A DNA stretch of 7,812 nt from an uncultured Gemmatimonadota bacterium (GTDB taxonomy: Bacteria > Gemmatimonadota > Gemmatimonadetes > Gemmatimonadales > Gemmatimonadaceae). This document shows positions 5,801 to 7,812 of the stretch, in pieces. The DNA is taken from positions 1 to 7,812 of the forward strand of contig CAMLDY010000112.1 of assembly GCA_946478895.1 (NCBI GenBank), written 5' to 3'. The stretch's first letter is position 1. Every line of letters begins with the position of its first letter. The translations under genes and the position numbers were made by a program. The notes under the pieces were generated by a model that worked only from the letters and a program-made list of their open reading frames with translations, did not search any database and was not told the origin of the DNA.

Positions 5801-7342
5801 TTGGCCAAGTACTATCTCACCACGGCGATCGATTACGCGACCGCCGATCCCCACCACGGCCACGCCTACGAGAAGATCGGCGCTGACGTAATTGCCCGGT
5901 ATCATCGGCTGAAGGGCGACGACGTTCATTTCCTGATCGGGATGGACGAGCATGGCCAGAAAGTCGCCCAGACCGCCGCCGAGAGGAAAGTTTCGCCCCA
6001 GGAGCTGGTCGACGCGGTCGCCGAAAGCACCCAGGAAATCTGGAAGCTGTTCGAGATCTCCTACGATCAGTTCATTCGCACCACCGATCCGGCGCACAAG
6101 GCTGGCGTGCGCCGACTGATGGAATTGATCTTCGAGAAATCTCCCACCGATTTCTACGAGAAGGCGTACGCGGGCTGGTATTGTGTCGGCTGCGAGTCTT
6201 TCAAGCAGGACAACGAGATCATCGAGGGCAAGTGCATTCTCCACCCGACCAGAACACTCGAATGGGTGGAAGAGAAAAACTGGTTCTTCCGACTGAGCGC
6301 CTACACCGACCGGCTGCGCAAGCTGGTGTCGAGCGAGGAATTCCTGCAGCCGAAATCGCGGCGCAATGAGATTCTTTCGCTCATCGATTCCGGGCTCGAG
6401 GATGTTTCAGCGAGTCGCAGCCGGTTCTCGTGGGGCGTTCCATTCCCCAAAGCCACGAGCACCGGCGAGCAGCAGACGACTTACGTATGGTTCGACGCGT
6501 TGCCCAACTATCTGACGGCGACCGGTTTCCCGAATCCCGACTACGAAAGGCTGTGGCCCGCCGATCTTCATCTGATCGGCAAGGACATCACGCGCTTTCA
6601 CGCATTGATCTGGCCGGCGATGCTGATGGCGGCGGGGCTGGCGGTGCCGAAACGGATCTGGGTCCACGGTTTCGTGCTCGTCGGCGGCGCGCGCGTCAGC
6701 AAATCGACGGGTGGCAACCTCGATCTTCGCGACGCAGTAGGCCGCTACGGTCCCGACGCATTTCGCTATTTCCTGATGCGAGAAGTGCCGTTCGACGGCG
6801 ACGGCACGTTCTCCTGGGAGCGATTCGAGGAGCGGTACAACGCCGATCTGGCGAACGCGCTCGGGAATCTGGCGAGCCGTACGATCTCGATGGTCGAGCG
6901 ATACTGCGGGGGCGTCGTTCCCAGGGGATCGCGCAACGAGATTGACACCGCGGATGCGGAATCTCTGGAGAGCTATCACGCGTCGATCGGCCCGCGCGGA
7001 TTTCTGCTCCACGATGCGCTCAAGGCCGTCTGGCAGACCATCGCCCGCGGGAACGAGTACGTCGATCGTCAGGCGCCGTGGAAGCTCGCCAAGGATCCGG
7101 CGAATCGGGGCGCGCTGGAGGAGACTCTCGCGACTTTGATTCGACAGCTGGCTCGGCACGCCGTCTACCTGTGGCCGTTCATGCCCGGGAAGTCGGAGGA
7201 GCTTTGGAAGGCGCTCGGCGCGCCTGGATCACCGGGCGCGCTGGGCTTCGGCGGTCTGGATAAGATCGATCCCACCGGTTGGAAGGTGCAGAAAGGCGCT
7301 GGTCTGTTTCCGAAAGCCGAGCCGCCCCCGCAGGCGGGCTGA
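5801..7342 (+). CDS. metG: Methionyl-tRNA synthetase (short form)
   Basis: This cytoplasmic class I aminoacyl-tRNA synthetase attaches methionine to tRNA-Met for initiation and elongation. At 513 residues it lacks the C-terminal tRNA-binding (EMAP/Trbp111-like) domain of longer forms. Motifs: YYLTTAIDYATADPHHGHAY, holding the HIGH box as HHGH (18-21); FLIGMDEHGQK; a zinc knuckle C128-VG-C131 with C145-IL-H148; YVWFDALPNYL; DITRFHALIWPAML; the KMSKS box as RVSKS (298-302); FSWERFEERYNADLANALGN; and the anticodon-binding helix with YVDRQAPWKLAK. The single CxxC...CxxH zinc site resembles the Thermus-type MetRS. The start is TTG, immediately after the ricT TAA and in the same frame. No ATG is available, and the family N-terminus begins at residue 3, so TTG is well supported although no good Shine-Dalgarno precedes it. 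Translation probably depends on ribosomes finishing ricT. Confidence 0.97.
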   Translation: MAKYYLTTAIDYATADPHHGHAYEKIGADVIARYHRLKGDDVHFLIGMDEHGQKVAQTAAERKVSPQELVDAVAESTQEIWKLFEISYDQFIRTTDPAHKAGVRRLMELIFEKSPTDFYEKAYAGWYCVGCESFKQDNEIIEGKCILHPTRTLEWVEEKNWFFRLSAYTDRLRKLVSSEEFLQPKSRRNEILSLIDSGLEDVSASRSRFSWGVPFPKATSTGEQQTTYVWFDALPNYLTATGFPNPDYERLWPADLHLIGKDITRFHALIWPAMLMAAGLAVPKRIWVHGFVLVGGARVSKSTGGNLDLRDAVGRYGPDAFRYFLMREVPFDGDGTFSWERFEERYNADLANALGNLASRTISMVERYCGGVVPRGSRNEIDTADAESLESYHASIGPRGFLLHDALKAVWQTIARGNEYVDRQAPWKLAKDPANRGALEETLATLIRQLARHAVYLWPFMPGKSEELWKALGAPGSPGALGFGGLDKIDPTGWKVQKGAGLFPKAEPPPQAG

Positions 7343-7348
7343 GCGACA

Positions 7349-7812
7349 GTGCTGCGACGCATTTGCGCGCTGGTGTCGTGCGCGGCTGCGGTGTCGGCGT
7401 GCGGCGCCACGCGTCAGCTCACCCTTCCGCCACGGCCGGCCGCCGCACCGACCGGCAGCGAGTTTTACAGGAGCGTCTTCAATGTAGACCGCGTTCAGCG
7501 AGAGCTGACGGCGGAACGAGAGATTTTGGCCGGAAACGTTCCTGCGTTTCTCAGATCGTTCGTGCCGATCGAGACATCGATCGCTGCCGCTGACGGTCGA
7601 ACGATCAGAGCGGTCTACTTCGTCCTGCCGGATTATCTGTCGATCGGTTCGGATTCGGATTTTGCGCGCATTCCGCTGACGCCGATGACGGCCCAGCCGA
7701 TCGCCGACAGCCTCCATTGCTTTCTGCCGACCAGGAAGATGGTCGACGACATCTATCGCGCCGCGATGGTGAAGCTCGAGCCGGTGCCGATGTACGCGCT
7801 GCGCGACAGCGC
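7349..7812 (+). CDS. Lipoprotein of unknown function (partial, runs off right edge)
   Basis: A GTG six bases after the metG stop opens a frame that stays open for 154 codons to the window end. The first residues, MLRRICALVSCAAAVSACGA, form a lipoprotein signal: two arginines, a hydrophobic core, and the lipobox VSAC with Cys at residue 18. The mature part should be anchored in the cell envelope. It begins with a Pro/Ala-rich linker (about 25-36), then a globular-looking part with GSEFYRS, REILAGNVPAFLRSFVPI, VYFVLPDYLSIGSDSD (89-104) and IPLTPMTAQPIADSLHCFLP (108-127), followed by TRKMVDDIY. These blocks look like a conserved domain, and I have the impression of seeing similar blocks in uncharacterised bacterial proteins, but I cannot name the family or a function. 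AGGCGGG (7332-7338) is a weak ribosome site ten bases upstream. Co-transcription with metG is likely from the spacing. Confidence 0.75.
   Translation, partial: MLRRICALVSCAAAVSACGATRQLTLPPRPAAAPTGSEFYRSVFNVDRVQRELTAEREILAGNVPAFLRSFVPIETSIAAADGRTIRAVYFVLPDYLSIGSDSDFARIPLTPMTAQPIADSLHCFLPTRKMVDDIYRAAMVKLEPVPMYALRDS

Noticed and set aside
5505..5891. An overlapping plus-strand frame across the end of ricT and the start of metG
   Set aside because: It has an Arg-rich composition typical of an out-of-frame reading of the basic tail and no support as a separate gene. It matters only as the frame that ricT would enter if one repeat unit were lost.
4556..6244. A 562-codon open frame on the minus strand opposite accA, ricT and metG
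   Set aside because: The plus strand there encodes three well-recognised proteins. The antisense translation is low in recognisable motifs and rich in Arg/Ala/Leu, as expected from the shadow frame of GC-rich genes.
7327..7338. CCCGCAGGCGGG at the end of metG as a possible terminator hairpin
   Set aside because: The stem is only 4-5 pairs with a tiny loop, lies inside the metG coding sequence, and is not followed by a T-run. The next gene begins 11 bases later.

Overview
This window carries a compact housekeeping cluster from a GC-rich bacterium. Codons end mostly in G or C, five plus-strand genes lie almost end to end, and a sixth gene runs leftward off the left edge. Gene content and protein style (an AT-poor genome, a DnaE with a complete PHP metal site, a PSP1/RicT protein next to a short MetRS, and G-rich heptamer repeats) fit a soil- or sediment-type phylum. 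Gemmatimonadota is my best guess and Acidobacteriota the main alternative. This placement is inference from memory, not from a search.

Layout. Bases 1-140 (minus) hold the first 46 codons of an exported or membrane-anchored protein that resembles the predicted-aminopeptidase family PF10023. After an 11-base gap, the plus strand starts with dnaE (152-3697), the replicative DNA polymerase III alpha subunit. Then come accA (3701-4669, acetyl-CoA carboxylase carboxyltransferase alpha), a PSP1-domain RicT/YaaT-like protein with an Arg/Gly-rich tail (4673-5800), metG (5801-7342, methionyl-tRNA synthetase), and the first 154 codons of a lipoprotein of unknown function (7349 to the right edge). Gaps between the plus-strand genes are 3, 3, 0 and 6 bases, so they are very likely one transcript with translational coupling. 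No terminator is visible between them, and no stretch above 300 bases lacks a gene. No tRNA, rRNA, CRISPR array, insertion sequence or phage gene was seen.

How the genes fit together. The cluster joins chromosome replication (DnaE), the committed step of fatty-acid synthesis (AccA), charging of methionyl-tRNA (MetG), and an iron-sulfur PSP1 protein whose Bacillus relative works in RNA processing and developmental phosphorelay. All are growth-linked functions. I did not find a new defence, mobile or biosynthetic system. The points worth a second look are finer-grained: five non-ATG starts in a row, a dnaE start with no Shine-Dalgarno signal beside a divergent gene, a 7-base tandem repeat with G-quadruplex potential inside ricT, altered signature motifs in AccA and MetRS, an unusual cysteine set in the RicT-like protein, and an unassigned lipoprotein family at the right edge.
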